Below, piece after piece: positions 51,618-62,663 of a stretch of 64,000 bases of DNA. The notes under the pieces are model-generated. The model had not been told where the DNA came from. It ran no database searches and saw nothing but the letters and a program-made list of their open reading frames with translations. The stretch's first letter is position 1; every line of letters begins with the position of its first letter. Location of the stretch: the NCBI GenBank assembly GCA_907165135.1, contig OU015568.1:5712501-5776500 (forward strand), in the 5' to 3' direction. This DNA comes from Oikopleura dioica. Lineage: Eukaryota > Chordata > Appendicularia > Copelata > Oikopleuridae. The position numbers were made by a program, and so were the translations under genes.

Positions 51618-53932
51618 CTAATACGCTAGGACACTAAAATAGCTCAAAATCGAAAATCTGGGCTCAGCAACCTGTGTAGAAAACCTGAGTCAGGGTCTGA
51701 AACATAGTTAATGAAAAGCGGCTTTTTTAGATTTAATATTTCTTTAGATTTAATGAGATTTTTAACAATTTTTCGGATTTTTTTTTTCTTTCAGACCCTG
51801 ACTCAGATTTTCTACACAGGTTGCCGAGCCCGTTCGAAGATGACTCGTACGTAAATCGATTCATTTCTTCTTCGATGATGTCGAAAACGATGAATGTTGG
51901 GACGAGCCTCTTTCCCTTCAAACCGAGTTGATTTTCCATGACCATTAGTTTTCCGGAAACGATAAAGGTGTAAAGGTACGATTTGTCGTATCGATCGGGG
52001 GCTATTCGATCAGATTTGTAGGAAGAAATTATCGTCCAATGACCTTGATGAAGTCTGAAATCAAAAAATAGCGATAACCCGATATTTTGGCTCGACAACC
52101 TGTGAGGAAAACCTGAGTCAGGGAGTCAAAAATTTTCAATGAAAAGCCGCATTGCGGCTTTATTTTTTAAACGAAGCCGCCAAGCGGCTTTGCAAAATTA
52201 TTTTTTAGGTCGATTTTCAAATTCTAGCGGCTTTTCATGAGAATTTTTTTTTGACCCTGACTCAGGTTTTCTACATAGCTCGCCGAGCCCTGCCTTATAT
52301 TCAAAACTAACCTGTGAACATGAAAGTAGATATATCTCCAATCATAAATCTGATTCGAAGAAGTGACGAAAGTGATTCCCTCCCGATCCGGATACGCATC
52401 GAGAAAGACATTATCAACATGTTTCCGCTCGTCAAAATACGATGGGAGGTAGAAATTTTGAGACGTCCACGATTCCTCTCTTCGTTGAATGCCATGAAAA
52501 GTGTCAACCCGGATTTGCTGCCGAGAAAGGTTCAAAATCGTCTGAAATTTTCGATGAAAGGATGGAGCTAGAATTGAGACATACGAATTTTTGATTATGA
52601 GTGTACCCATGACTTCTTTTTTGAAAATCCTCGAAGGTAAATTGAAGCGGTTTTCGATAAAGAACTTCTGCAAGGCCTGAAGCTCGCGATTCATCAATTG
52701 TATAACAAACGTCTCTAGAATCAAATCAACTCAACGATTTACGGTTTTCTAGCTCTTACTGATTCTCCCTCGGTCCACAGACAAAAATCCTCTCAACAAC
52801 CGGCTCATTTACTTGAGCGCTAAGAATTCCATTTCCGCACAAAGAAGTGCCATATCTTCCAAAAACAAAGCCCGGCATATCTTCCCTCATCGACAAAACC
52901 CCTTCATTGCGGCCTTCCGTGTCGTATTTGAACAAATTCGCAGTCAGTTCAGGGGAGTAGTCGTTGTTGTTTCCAATAACAATCGTGGCGAAAATGTAAA
53001 AATGGCCTTGGAAAAATGTCGTGCAGACGGATCCGTCATAAGTTCCGAAAACAAAGAGCTCGGTGGTTTCGACTGTTTTTTCGTCGAAACTGACCAGCAT
53101 TGCTCGAAGCTGGGCTCGGCAACCTGTGTAGAAAACCTGAGTCAGGGTCTGAAAAATGTCTGAAGAAAAGCCGCGTAGCGGCTTCTTCAGATATAAAGCC
53201 GCAAACCTGCTTCGCAAAAAAATCTTTCAAAATCTGGCGAAGCCGCTTTGCGGCTTTATTTTTGAAGAAGCCGCTACGCGGCTTTTCATCAGAGATCTCT
53301 CAGACCCTGACTCAGGTTTTCTACCCAGGTTGCCGAGCCCAGGCCCCAAGAGTAGGTTCCGCATTCAAATCGGCAATCGTCTTTTTCTCATAAGCGACAA
53401 GTGTCTTTGGCGGGAATCCCTTTCGACATTGAAAATCGGGACAGGGACAACCTTTTGGACAGTTTTTCTGAAAAGGGCAAACGTCGTTGGAGTACTTTGA
53501 CCCGATTATTCGACAGATTTCGCGGCAGTTTGTCAGGTCCTCCAGCTTTGTGAGACTTGTTGGATCGCAGAGGGTTCGGCAAAGAGCGGTTTCGATTGAG
53601 AAGAGATACATGCATTGGTTTTTGTTTTCTTCGTTTTCGAAATCAGTAAAGGTTTCATTTTTTGCTTTGCGCTTTTTGACGAGCGCGATTTTCGGGCTTG
53701 GAAAGATGAATTCTCTGTAGTTGTCGTTATAAATGTCGCCGCAGTCGTACAAAGAAGCAGCGCATGCATCGAAATCGTAATCGTTTTTGATGCAGCTCTT
53801 GAATTTCATGACACAGGCGGATCCAAAAGAAGGGCGATATTTGACCATATCCCAGTGGATCAAATTCGAAGCGATCATGATCAGAATCCAAAAGATGGAA
53901 CCGAAAATTACCAGGTTGATGTATTGGTTCAA
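51618..53932 (-). CDS. Cys-rich/kelch-like gene with three MITE-A insertions
   Basis: Minus-strand exons: about 53932-53351 (hydrophobic leader, spaced cysteines and C-P-F-Q-K-N-C-P-K-G-C-P-C-P), about 53109-52765 (kelch blades: L-F-V-F-G-T-Y-D-G), about 52715-52318 (more blade-like sequence), 52066-51842, and a short end at 51618. It is the third member of the family also at 11.2 kb and 36.8 kb. MITE-A copies sit at 53110-53342 (within what was one exon), 52089-52290 (in an intron) and 51658-51833 (near the C-terminus). In each case the frame continues when the element is removed. The exact start is uncertain: the leader exon has no upstream ATG and its first splice site lies near a palindromic element at 53.94-54.29 kb. 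Confidence 0.6.
51658..51833. repeat. MITE-A copy 8, near a gene 3' end
   Basis: The tips are CTGGGCTCAGCAACCTG and CAGGTTGCCGAGCCCG, with target copies TCGAAAAT (51650-51657) and TCGAAGAT (51834-51841). In the minus-strand gene it splits the last coding codons. A GT donor 6-7 bases upstream plus the MITE's CCCAG acceptor would keep the frame. Confidence 0.85.
52089..52290. repeat. MITE-A copy 9, in an intron
   Basis: GGCTCGACAACCTGTGAGG to CTACATAGCTCGCCGAGCC with GCCGC hairpins between. It lies within the intron between kelch-like exons (donor 52317, acceptor 52067). Confidence 0.82.
53110..53342. repeat. MITE-A copy 10, inside a coding exon
   Basis: Tips CTGGGCTCGGCAACCTG and CAGGTTGCCGAGCCCAG; target copies GCTCGAAG (53102-53109) and GCCCCAAG (53343-53350) differ at two bases. 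Two GCCGC hairpin pairs are inside. On the gene strand the exon reads T-L-G then the element then A-M-L-V-S-F in one frame. Confidence 0.88.
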
Positions 53933-53934
53933 GG

Positions 53935-54290
53935 TTCCAAAGCCATGGTTCGAGACAGAGCTCCAAATTCACCTCACTCATGATTCACCTTGGTGAAGGT
54001 GGGTAAAGGTGAAAAAATTTCACCTCACCTCACCTAAATTTTTCGAAAATCGACTTTCACTCACCTTCACCTTGGGGTGAAATAGGGTGAAAATTTTTCA
54101 CCTCACCTCATCTCACCAATATTTTTTTGAAAATGAATTTTCACCTTATTTCACCAGGTGAAGTTGAGTGAAAGCCGATTTTTGGAAATTTTTGATAAAA
54201 ATGAGGTGAGGTGAAAATTTTTCACCTTCACCCACCTTCGCCTAGGTGAATCTTGGGTGAAGTGAATTCGGAACTCTGGTTCGAGATTTT
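53935..54290. mobile_element. TTCACC-rich palindromic element
   Basis: GGTTCCAAAGCCATGGTTCG is inverted as CTCTGGTTCGAGATTTTGAA. Inside are many TTCACCTCACC units on the left and the inverse GGTGAGGTGAA on the right. The 0.35-kb element separates the exons at 54.3-54.6 kb from the Cys-rich/kelch gene. Confidence 0.72.
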
Positions 54291-54645
54291 GAACCTTTTT
54301 TCTCGCTTTCGATAGAGCTTCGGCTCGATTGGATAGAGATAGACCTCGTTGTTGGAGACAAATAACTCGCCCTCTGATTCGCAGCAAATGCAACGAACCT
54401 TGATTTTGAAGAAAATAGAGAGAATGTTAAGAAGTTACCTTTTCGATGCGTTCTCGTTGTATTTTTCTCATGATTTGAGCTCTGAATGAGGAATAGTTCC
54501 AGTGAACAGTTCTTTTCTTGAGAAAATTTAATCCTCCGCGGAGATAGATATTTCCTGGCTCCGAAGTTTCAAGAATATGACAGTGTAGTTCAGGAAGGTT
54601 CGAATTTGAACTCGAGCATTTTTCTTCAGATTTCGTCAGCTGTTA
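54290..54645 (-). CDS. Fragment of an unknown minus-strand gene
   Basis: Two exons, about 54645-54440 and 54400-54290, join at a GT-AG intron of 38 bp in one frame. The residues are mixed and charged, with H-W-N-Y-S-S-F and C-I-C-C-E-S-E-G-E-L. The frame then runs into the palindromic element, where it becomes low-complexity. It may be the 5' part of the downstream Cys-rich/kelch gene or a separate gene. No family was recognised. Confidence 0.4.
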
Positions 54646-55149
54646 TATGAAATAAGTAATAATTTTTATGCTCAGGAAACTGATAAAAATAATTCAAAGA
54701 GAGCCAAAATCGACCGATTTTTGCCCCCTGAGACTTCAATTTGGTTCCCAAGTCCGGCAAATTATTCCTTCATGATTTTGCCGAAAGATCTTTTTACGGA
54801 GAGAAAATGAAAATGACGAGTAATGAAGAGGGCGGTGCAAGTTGCTGAAAAATAGCGAAACTAAATACCTTGTTGCCCTGGCATTGACATTGACTTGAGC
54901 GGTATCTTCATCGCTTATTCTGAGGAGAATCAGTAAAAAGAAAAAACTAAGCGGTTAGAGAGAAAGATAACAGAGCGTGAAAGAGTTTTGTAAATTATTT
55001 ATCAAATATATTAATAAATTTATTTTATATAACTCAAAAGTAAAAGGATGAACTTGGTCTTGAGTAATTACGAGCCGGTTCGAACAACAAGCAATAAACA
55101 GTGAGTTTATAAAGTTTCGAGTCGAAAACACTAATCCATCATGATTCAT

Positions 55150-56216
55150 GACCTTCAGTGATTATCGAGACTGGACTGGCGTCTTCAAAAGTCAAAATTT
55201 GATCAACCCACTTCGGCCAAATTCCCCAACTCGTCGGGATGCACCTCATCCTCCAGGACCGGTTCTCCGTTTCTCACTTTCTTCTCAATTCCAACTCAAG
55301 AGCCTGAAAAAGGGATGTCGATTCAACGACCTTACAACTCGGGAAACGAAACTTTTTGGATTTGGAACCCTCCTCGACGGAGAATTCAAGAGAGGTTCTC
55401 TTCCTTGTTTTCAAAAAATCTTGATTCTTTAGATATCCAGCGACGCTTCCCTACATGTCTTATCAGAACTTTACTTGTACTCATAATTCTGGTAAGATGA
55501 AAAAAAAGGAAAGATGATCTGAAGGGATTAAGATCGCCCGTTGGGCTCGGCGACCTGTGAACAAAACCTGAGTCAGGATCTGAAAAATCTCTTGCGAAAA
55601 GCCGCGTAGCGGCTTTTTTAAAAACGAAGATTTGGGTGGAAATTTTCAACTAATCAGAAGCCTGGATTCGGCAAACCGGCCAATCAGCAGCCGAGTAGCC
55701 GCCCACGCATAATTTGTCGAAATTTTTTTGTCGGTTCCAGACAACATCTCTGGCGAACCCGCTTCGCGGCTTCGTTTTCAAAAAAAAGCCGCCACGAAGC
55801 TTTTCGCAAGAGATTTTTCAGATCCTGACTCACGTTTTTTACACAGGTTGCCGAGCCCAATTCGCCTGTACGAACGAGTAAGAAATTACGGCAACCGGGA
55901 TATTTCGCTTCACTCATCAGTTTGGAATGTTCCAAGACAAGGTACACCCCCTTACTTAACAGCTTCGGAAGAACAAAGGTAAAATAAGAACAATGCGATG
56001 AATTTTTCAGTGCACAATTCTGTGGACTTTCCAATCCTTCCGCCGCCGCCAAGAAACACGCGCTTTGGCCGCCGCGATCTCAACCCAACTCTTCAGGGAA
56101 TCGTCCCAGGTAGTACATCCTTAAATTCGCGACGCTGCCCAGCGACATGCATAATCCGCAGCAGATTACGGCGCCGCAAATTAACTAATAATGAACCTGA
56201 CTGTGTGTCCGAGTGA
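55150..56216 (+). CDS. Unknown gene interrupted by MITE-A and MITE-C
   Basis: A consistent frame can be followed through F-W-I-W-N-P-P-R-R (near 55340-55395), an intron at about 55397-55431, Y-P-A-T-L-P-Y-M-S-Y, an intron at 55492-55532, then R-P-Y-E-R-V-R-N-Y after removing MITE-A copy 11 with one target copy, and two more exons ending at the TGA at 56216 (N-E-P-D-C-V-S-E). The exon before 55340 is ambiguous because two frames are open. The product is basic and Pro/Ser-rich with no clear domain. MITE-A here ends CCCAA rather than CCCAG and contains a nested MITE-C, so this allele is probably disrupted. Confidence 0.42.
55541..55860. repeat. MITE-A copy 11 with nested MITE-C
   Basis: Tips TTGGGCTCGGCGACCTG and CAGGTTGCCGAGCCCAA; target copies ATCGCCCG (55533-55540) and TTCGCCTG (55861-55868) differ at two bases. 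A MITE-C occupies roughly 55625-55752, in the hairpin loop. Confidence 0.82.
55625..55752. repeat. MITE-C copy 3, nested in MITE-A
   Basis: GGGTGGAAATTTTCAACTAA through CCAATCAGCAGCCGAGTAGC to TTTTTTTGTCGGTTCCAGAC. The left tip is truncated. Confidence 0.75.
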
Positions 56217-56565
56217 GAATCTATTTATGAATATTTTAGGGAGTAACCGTAATCGTCTCGCTTCGAATTCTGTCGACTTCATCTGCTATCCTTAATTGAT
56301 AATTTACACTTCGATTTTTCACTCAGAAATGGCTATCTACCAAATTATATTATATTCATCATTCTAATAATTTTTAAATTTAAATCTGATCTACTAATTT
56401 AGTTAACTGCTAGTCATCGTAACTAGAAATAATAAAGACTTTAAAAAATCATTTTTCTCTTCGACTTTGTACAGCTACACCCTTATTTTTTCTGATTTGA
56501 AAGAAAATATTTCGATTTCTGGTCAAAGAAAATCTGGTCAAAGAAAAATACCGGCAAATTTTGGG
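56217..56565. other. 3' flank of the 55-kb gene
   Basis: AT-rich; AATAAA occurs near 56429. Nothing else was recognised. Confidence 0.45.
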
Positions 56566-56716
56566 ATGGCGTCTGGAACCGACAAAAAAATTTCGACAAA
56601 TTTTGCGTAGGCGGCTACTCGGCTGCTGATTGGCCAGTGAGCCGAATCCAGGCTTCTGATTGGTTGAAAATTTCAACGCAAAATATTTCGAAATTTTTTG
56701 TCGGTTCCAGACACCT
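56566..56716. repeat. MITE-C copy 4
   Basis: It starts GGCGTCTGGAACCGACAAA and ends TTTTTTGTCGGTTCCAGACA, near-perfect inverted tips, in the opposite orientation to copy 2. Confidence 0.82.
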
Positions 56717-56842
56717 CCCCCAAATTTTCCGTGGAAATTTTCAACCAACGAGAAGCCCGGATTCGCAAAACCGACAGATAAGCAGCCAAGAACCCGCCCA
56801 CGCAAATTTTTTCTTGATTTTTTGTCGATTCGTAACCGCGGC
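56717..56842. repeat. MITE-C copy 5 (diverged)
   Basis: GTGGAAATTTTCAACCAACG through CCACGCAAATTTTTTCTTG, directly adjoining copy 4. Its tips are worn. Confidence 0.6.
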
Positions 56843-57244
56843 CCATCAAAATGGCTCTCAGACGATACGATATTTAAATTGTTCATAAAATATATATTAT
56901 ATTTCTTATTTTATAATACCTTTATTATATAATATAATTTCTATATCATATATTGCTTGTAGATAGCTTTTCTTACAGTACATAAAATCTGAAAATATAT
57001 CCTGCTAGAAGGAACCTGAAACAGAATCTTCCACTGTACAGAACTGTAACTACTAATTTATCCTTCAAAAATGCTGGTGACTTCATCTCATTTCATTTCA
57101 ATTTTTCTGCTTCTAGTCATCGACTCATATTCTGCTCAGAGCAATAAATATATCAATATGTGTTAAAAGAATTTATTCACTCACACGCACGTATACAGTA
57201 ATGAATGTCAGTAACGTCTGCACAAAATCGAAGTTCAATAATAT

Positions 57245-57475
57245 CCATCCTCGAAGCCTGAAAAAAATGACGTTTTTTTTTCCTTTTTCATCAATTTTGA
57301 CCTGATTCAAAAAGGGACTTACTCGGACTTCGTTTACTAAATTTCATATTCGTAAACTTCTTCAAATTACGAGCGATGCCAGCATCGGACAATAATCTCG
57401 AAATATCTCCATTTAGCGACGGATCCCAGCCCTGAAAAAACCATATTTTCGACACGGGAGACGTCGATTTCAATG
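57245..57475 (-). CDS. Small gene, last two exons
   Basis: An exon 57432-57323 with a pyrimidine-rich acceptor encodes a short basic segment (L-L-S-D-A-G-I-A-R-N-L-K-K). A GT-AG intron leads to a last exon finishing F-E-D-G-Y-Y and a stop at 57245. The 5' part is unresolved. Its size and basic, Pro-poor character would fit a secreted peptide precursor, but no signal peptide was found, so that is only a possibility. Confidence 0.38.
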
Positions 57476-57779
57476 AATGTTAATTTCATTTTGATGAGCA
57501 AAGACAGCTTCGATGAATTATTGGCTGGTACCTGACTGGCGGCTGTGCTGGCCCACTGGTCTAAGTTGTTGTTTCGTGTATTGACCTTGAATGCGTCCAG
57601 TGATAGAACAAGGAACTAAAGGAGAATTTAAAGATACAGTAGTCGAAAATATCAAGAAATTGATAGCATTTTTGACATTTCGGGAAAAAATTTCTGTAAA
57701 AAATAATGAAAAAACAAAAATGATGATTTTTATCATAAAAATAATCGTAAAAGCCTTCTTTTTAAGCCAAAAATAAGGG

Positions 57780-59440
57780 TGTCACAATGATAGTTAGGAG
57801 TTTTATGATCAAATATTGAAGAAAAAATTTCTCGAAAAACATCTTTTTTGCCAACTTAAGGGGGTATCCTTCGATAATCGAGATTTTCAAAAAGATTTTT
57901 TTTTTCGATAAGTTAACATTATGACACCCTTAATTTTTTCCAGAAAAGATTTTTTGACTGTTAATCTCTTGATTTTCAATATTTTGAACTTACGAAAAGT
58001 CTCATGAGCGAATATTCTGTTCTCATCAAATTTGCGTTTCATCGACTTGACGGTGTTTTAAATACACTCGTAGTTCGCGCTCTCGCGCCATCTACGAAAA
58101 CATTTTATCAATTCTGCAACTCGCTGGAACGTTGAATCAGAATTCTGCCTACTTAATTTGCTGTGGTTTTTTTTGTTCTGATTATTGATGCATTGTTTTT
58201 AGAAAAATGACACTCAGACGGTGCTGTCTGGGGCGAATTCAGTTTATTTTCTGATTATTTTTTCTTATGCAATAATTGATTTTGACGAAATCAGTGATTT
58301 AAGGGGGGGTCCTTATTTGATAAAATTAATATTAGGATAAGTAATGATAAAACTGCTGAAGGTTAGGGTTGAAAATTCAGGGGCTAGGGTGATAGTTTTA
58401 ATTAAGGGCTCCAACCTTCGATTTGAAAAACTTCCCCCTTGAATAACTCTGAACCTATAAATGGTTGAGCCTTTTTTATGGGGTTTATGGATAGATTTTT
58501 ATTTTCCCTTAAACATGTCAGAGCCGTTTTCTGTTTTCTCAATAAAAAGTCGGCAAAAAACTTTAAAAAAAAAATACCAATTTTGACGGTCAAATAGCTC
58601 GGAAATGAGCCTGACTAGAGAATATTTTCTTGTGAGACTAGATAAGGGGTAATTTATTTAAAATGATCGCTTACACATAAAAAATTTTTAATTCATAAAT
58701 ATCAAATGATTGAAATTTCCGTCCTTTAGTTGAAAAAAATATCCGTTTTTTGGTAAAAAGTATGTAAAAAATGCATATTTGAAAATCTGTCATTTCAGTT
58801 ATTGGAAAATCCACTATTTTTTATCGGAAATGCTATACTGTATTATTGGGTTTGTACAGTAAGAAGAAAGTATCGCAGAAAATCTGTCACATCGACAAGA
58901 ATAATTGAACCTGTCAATATACACTCGGTGACTTTAGTATGGCTGTAGTCATGACATGCGCATAAATTATGCAGTATAATGAACAGTGTCAGCAGAATGA
59001 TGGATGAGCCTTTTCTTACAGTCATCCCTTTTTTGTCCTGACCGCCGAAAGAAAATACAGGGAGAGCAGATAGTACAGTATCTAAACTGTTATTTTAGCT
59101 GAAAAAGAGCTCGAAAAAACGCGGTTTTCTAGGCAAAAATGGCAAATTAGAACTTGAAATAGCGAAATTAAAATTCGAATGATAAATTCATCGAAATCGG
59201 ATTAACCGAAAATAACAACAGAAACCGCAAGTTTTGGCCGGGGAATTGACCAACGCCCTTTATTCCCTCATCTCTGGCGGGCGCCTTTAGAATTCGACAT
59301 TCGCTCGAAAAGAAATCGAATAATTAGAGATAATGCATTTTTCTGACCCAGGTTCAAATTTATTATTTACATTTATATGAATTCATTAAATAATTTGCTG
59401 TTTACTTTTTTTTGCAAAGAGTAAAAATGTCTTTTATCAA
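57780..59440. other. AT-rich intergenic region
   Basis: About 1.7 kb with AAGGGTGTCAC and GACACCCTTAA tips around 57770-57935 (likely one palindromic MITE) and no coding signal on either strand. Short open frames here lack codon bias and splice partners. Confidence 0.5.
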
Positions 59441-59451
59441 TTAATTTGCAG

Positions 59452-59549
59452 ACGATATCGGCTCCTGCCCTGGCGGAAATCCAAACTGCACCTGCGGTTC
59501 TGCCTGTGGATGTGGCGCTGGCTGCACTTGCGGAACAAGCGAAGAATGA
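59452..59549 (+). CDS. Metallothionein-like Cys-rich exon
   Basis: After a TTTGCAG acceptor, a 98-bp final exon encodes about 32 residues with nine cysteines in C-x-C and C-G-C-G-x-G-C-x-C-G patterns and no aromatic residues, ending TGA at 59547-59549. An AATAAA lies near 59617. Such density of C-x-C is typical of metallothioneins, which bind zinc, copper or cadmium in the cytosol; tunicate and larvacean forms are known to vary greatly in length. The first exon with the start codon was not identified upstream, so the gene may be incomplete. Confidence 0.6.
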
Positions 59550-60332
59550 ATTAAAATTTTATTTCAAAGGAAATCTTGTCAGAGCCTGTTTTTTGGCAAT
59601 TTTACTTTTTAAAAGAATAAACAAGAAACTTCTTTTCGTGGAACATTTATTTTTCATTTGTTGATTTTTGTTTGTCTTCGGCTTGCCAGACATCGAAAAG
59701 GTCGATGTATTCGCCGCTAAAAATGAATTCTTAAGGACTTCCTCGATTGTTGAAAAGATCTTTCCAGAAGCTTTTTGAAGGATATATTTTCGTTCTCTAA
59801 TATTGACGGGAAAACTTCAGAATTAGCGCCGAAAATTCTCGATTGAAACGCGCGCGCCCAGCTCTGATTGGTCAAAAACGCGAAATAACGTCTAAGCCTA
59901 ACCCTAACTCTTATCATAATCAAGGGGGCCTCATCAACGATCCTGGACTCTATTCCTTAAGTTTAAGCGACAATCAAAGCCCCTGTGCCGTCAGCACTGT
60001 AGGATGGAGCAACTGTAGCACTTTGTCTATCCACCAAATTGTAGTTTCGCTAAAGTAGTTCGCATCCCCAGAGAAATGGACGAATTTATTTCGTCGTCAT
60101 TTACCTGATGTACTCGTCTTTTTCAAGAATGTCGACTAAAACTTTAATTTGGGTCAAGATTAAAATACAAAGTTTACTGTACTTTTACAGTCTTATCAAT
60201 ACAATGAAGACTGTACTCTGGCCTCGGCAACCTGTTTTGAAAAACTGAGTCAGGATTTTGAAAAATAAAAATAAGAAGCCGCGTAGCGGCTATCTGCAAA
60301 ACGAAGCCGTTAAGCCGCTTCGCTAGCATACA

Positions 60333-61318
60333 GTTTGAAGCACTTTTAAGGCCGACCCTTTTAAGGCCACTTTTTCGAAAAATTCCCAAAATGTGTCATC
60401 CTAAAAAAATCCACTTTAAGGCCACTTTCCCTTCAATTTCAGTTCAAAATCCGAAAATTACAGTGTCACTTGAAAAAGCTTTTTATCTTCGACTGCGTGA
60501 TGCCTTGTGTTTTTATCTTTATTTTTCTTTTTGGTATTTTTCGATGCTTTTTTCTCGATTTTTTCAATTAACCCCCATCGGCCAAAATGTCCAAAAAGAA
60601 GGTATGATATTTTTCGTTGTTTTAGACCTCTTCGATTGAAAATTTTGTGTGCTTTCTGATGATTACTTGTCATCATGTTTATCTAATGTGACCAAAAAGA
60701 TATGGCCAAATAAAAATTGTCCACAATGGACGCTGGCCGATGGGGGTTAACGATAATTTCTTTTGGTCTTGTTTGAATTTTCACTTAGATTTTGAGTCCA
60801 AGTGTTTCAATCTATAATCATTATATAGGCGTGTAAAAATACGCAGATGAATGTCTTAACCATTTTTTGTTTGAAAAAGCCCAGCAACTGTCTTCTTCAC
60901 GTCACTATTCTTTGACGTCTTCACTAGAATCTCTTCATATCTTTTTTCTAAGCATTTGCCATGTTGATTCTTTTTTAAGACATGCTTTACGAATATTATT
61001 TTTGAAAAAATGAAAGAAAGAATCATTTTGAGTTCAATTTAAAGGACACATTCTGAAAAAGGATACAATTCATACTTTGTTCGAACGAAAAAAATAATAC
61101 TATTTCTATTTTTTAGGAAATAAATTGAAAGTATATTCCAAAAACAGTGAAAGAAAGTTAAGTTCCGAATAATTTTATGAAGCCTCATTTATCTTTTTTC
61201 CCAAGAAAGGAAAAAATTTGTTGTCATCCAACTCGAGACAAAAAATATCCATTTTAAGGCCACTTTTGAAATTCGCTGTCATCCGAAAATCGGCCTTAAA
61301 AGTGCTTCACACTGTAAA
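60333..61318. mobile_element. TE with GAAGCACTTTTAAGGCCGA ends
   Basis: CAGTTTGAAGCACTTTTAAG is inverted at the right as CTTAAAAGTGCTTCACACTG. TTTTAAGGCCACTTT subrepeats recur inside both ends. A fragment of the family lies at 5795-5850. No transposase was found. Confidence 0.72.
60568..60750. repeat. TTAA-flanked MITE nested in the above
   Basis: TTAACCCCCATCGGCCA is inverted as TGGCCGATGGGGGTTAA, with TGTCCAAAAA and TTTTTGTCC-like inner arms. This makes three levels of nesting at this site. Confidence 0.78.
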
Positions 61319-61479
61319 TAATTTCTTGAGTGATAAACTTTGGCGAAGCCGCTTTGCGGCTTCGTTTTTGAAAAAGCCGCTACGCGGCTTTTCATAAGAT
61401 TCTAAACCCTGACTAAGGTTGCCGAGGCGACACTACTGTTTTTCTTATGGCAAGTAGGAAAAAACAGTTGCTGATTTAA

Positions 61480-62663
61480 TTACTTCTGTAAAATTCGATC
61501 CATTTTTAAAGGAAAAAAATCTCCCGAAAACAGCTTCAGCCATTTATCTGGACATAGATTCGGCTTGAGTGTCGGTTGAGTTAATTTGGGCGAAAAGAGA
61601 TTACTGTCTTGAAAATGGACCCGCTCCCTTTGGCAGACACGGCCGTCTTGACAGGTTGCATGTTGCGCCACATTTCCGCATCTGTGTCCGTTTTAATCAT
61701 CGTTTCCTTCATGTAGTGGAACATTGCCGTGTCCATTGGACCAGGCGCCCAGTTTAGGCAGCGAATTGAGGGTTCTTCTAAGGCGATGACTTTTTCAACG
61801 GGCTATTTTTCATCACCACTTTATCAATAAGCCAATTTTATACAGCGTATACTGAGCTCGGCAACCTGTGTAGAAAACCTGAGTCAGGTTCTGAAGAGAT
61901 CAAATGAAAAGCCGCGTAGCGGCTTTTAAGAAAAGAAGCCGCATAGCGGCTTCGCTAAATCAACATTACAGTCTCTTTTGATCTACTGGCGTAGCCGCTT
62001 TGCGGCTTTTTTGAGAAAGCCGCAACGTAGCTTTTCATTGGAGCTCTCTAGAACCTAATTGAGTTTTTCTACAAAATTTGCCGAGGCAAGAAAATGATAC
62101 CGTTTCCTTCAAGAAGACAATTTCTAGCTCTCCTGGAAGCAGAATAAAGTGAACATTTTGGCACATTGACTTTTGACAAGAGAGTCGTTATGTTCACGAT
62201 ATGAAGTTTGCTCTCAGAAAAGGTATTCTTGAAAGCGGTCGCGAGAGGAATGAATTGAGCGACATTCGATGTCCAGAAATTACTCAGCTCCTCTAAAATT
62301 GACCTAGAAAAAGTTATTTATTCTCAAATCAAACCTAAAGAGTGGCCTGTTTCCAAAAGTGGCTTTTCGATATCACCGCAAGTGCCTGCATTTGAAATTA
62401 AAAATGCACTTCGATACGACTTTCTTGTTGTTTTGATAAGTTCCATCCAATTCAGGGGCTCGCCAAGGTCGCCCTTCAAAATCTTCACTTCGCATCTTTT
62501 CTTTTCTTCTTTCTCTAGCCAGGGAATCGTTCCGTTTCTACTGTGAAGAAGCAGCAATGAATCCTTATCAAGACGGGAAAGAAACTCTCTAGCAATAGCT
62601 TCGCCATAGCCCCGATTTGCTCCTGTTATTAAAACGGCTGAGTTTTGACCAAAAATGACCATT
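61480..62663 (-). CDS. Sepiapterin reductase-like SDR
   Basis: Sepiapterin reductase makes tetrahydrobiopterin, using NADPH. Minus-strand exons: 62663-62340 (N-terminal NADPH motif T-G-A-N-R-G-Y-G, then N-A-G and G-D-I-E-K), about 62296-62104, about 61782-61660 (A-L-E-E-P-S-I-R-C-L-N-W-A-P-G-P-M-D-T, a family signature) and a last exon ending at 61480. The A-L-E-E-P and A-P-G-P-x-D-T blocks and the overall layout match sepiapterin reductases. The catalytic Ser is Thr here (V-N-I-T-T) and the Y-x-x-x-K is Y-S-A-S-R. MITE-A copy 13 lies in the intron between the second and third exons. The border before the last exon is unresolved. Confidence 0.78.
61851..62090. repeat. MITE-A copy 13, in the SPR intron
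   Basis: GAGCTCGGCAACCTGTGTAG to CTACAAAATTTGCCGAGGC around two GCCGC hairpin pairs. The host intron can be read with a GA donor that exactly matches family length, or a GT donor six bases later. Confidence 0.8.

Larger units (their letters stand above)
60218..61428. mobile_element. MITE-A copy 12 carrying a 1-kb nested TE
   Basis: Left arm CTGGCCTCGGCAACCTG, GAAGCCGCGTAGCGGC; right arm GCCGCTACGCGGCTTTTC, then CTAAGGTTGCCGAGG. The loop is occupied by the element at 60333-61318. Intergenic. Confidence 0.75.
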
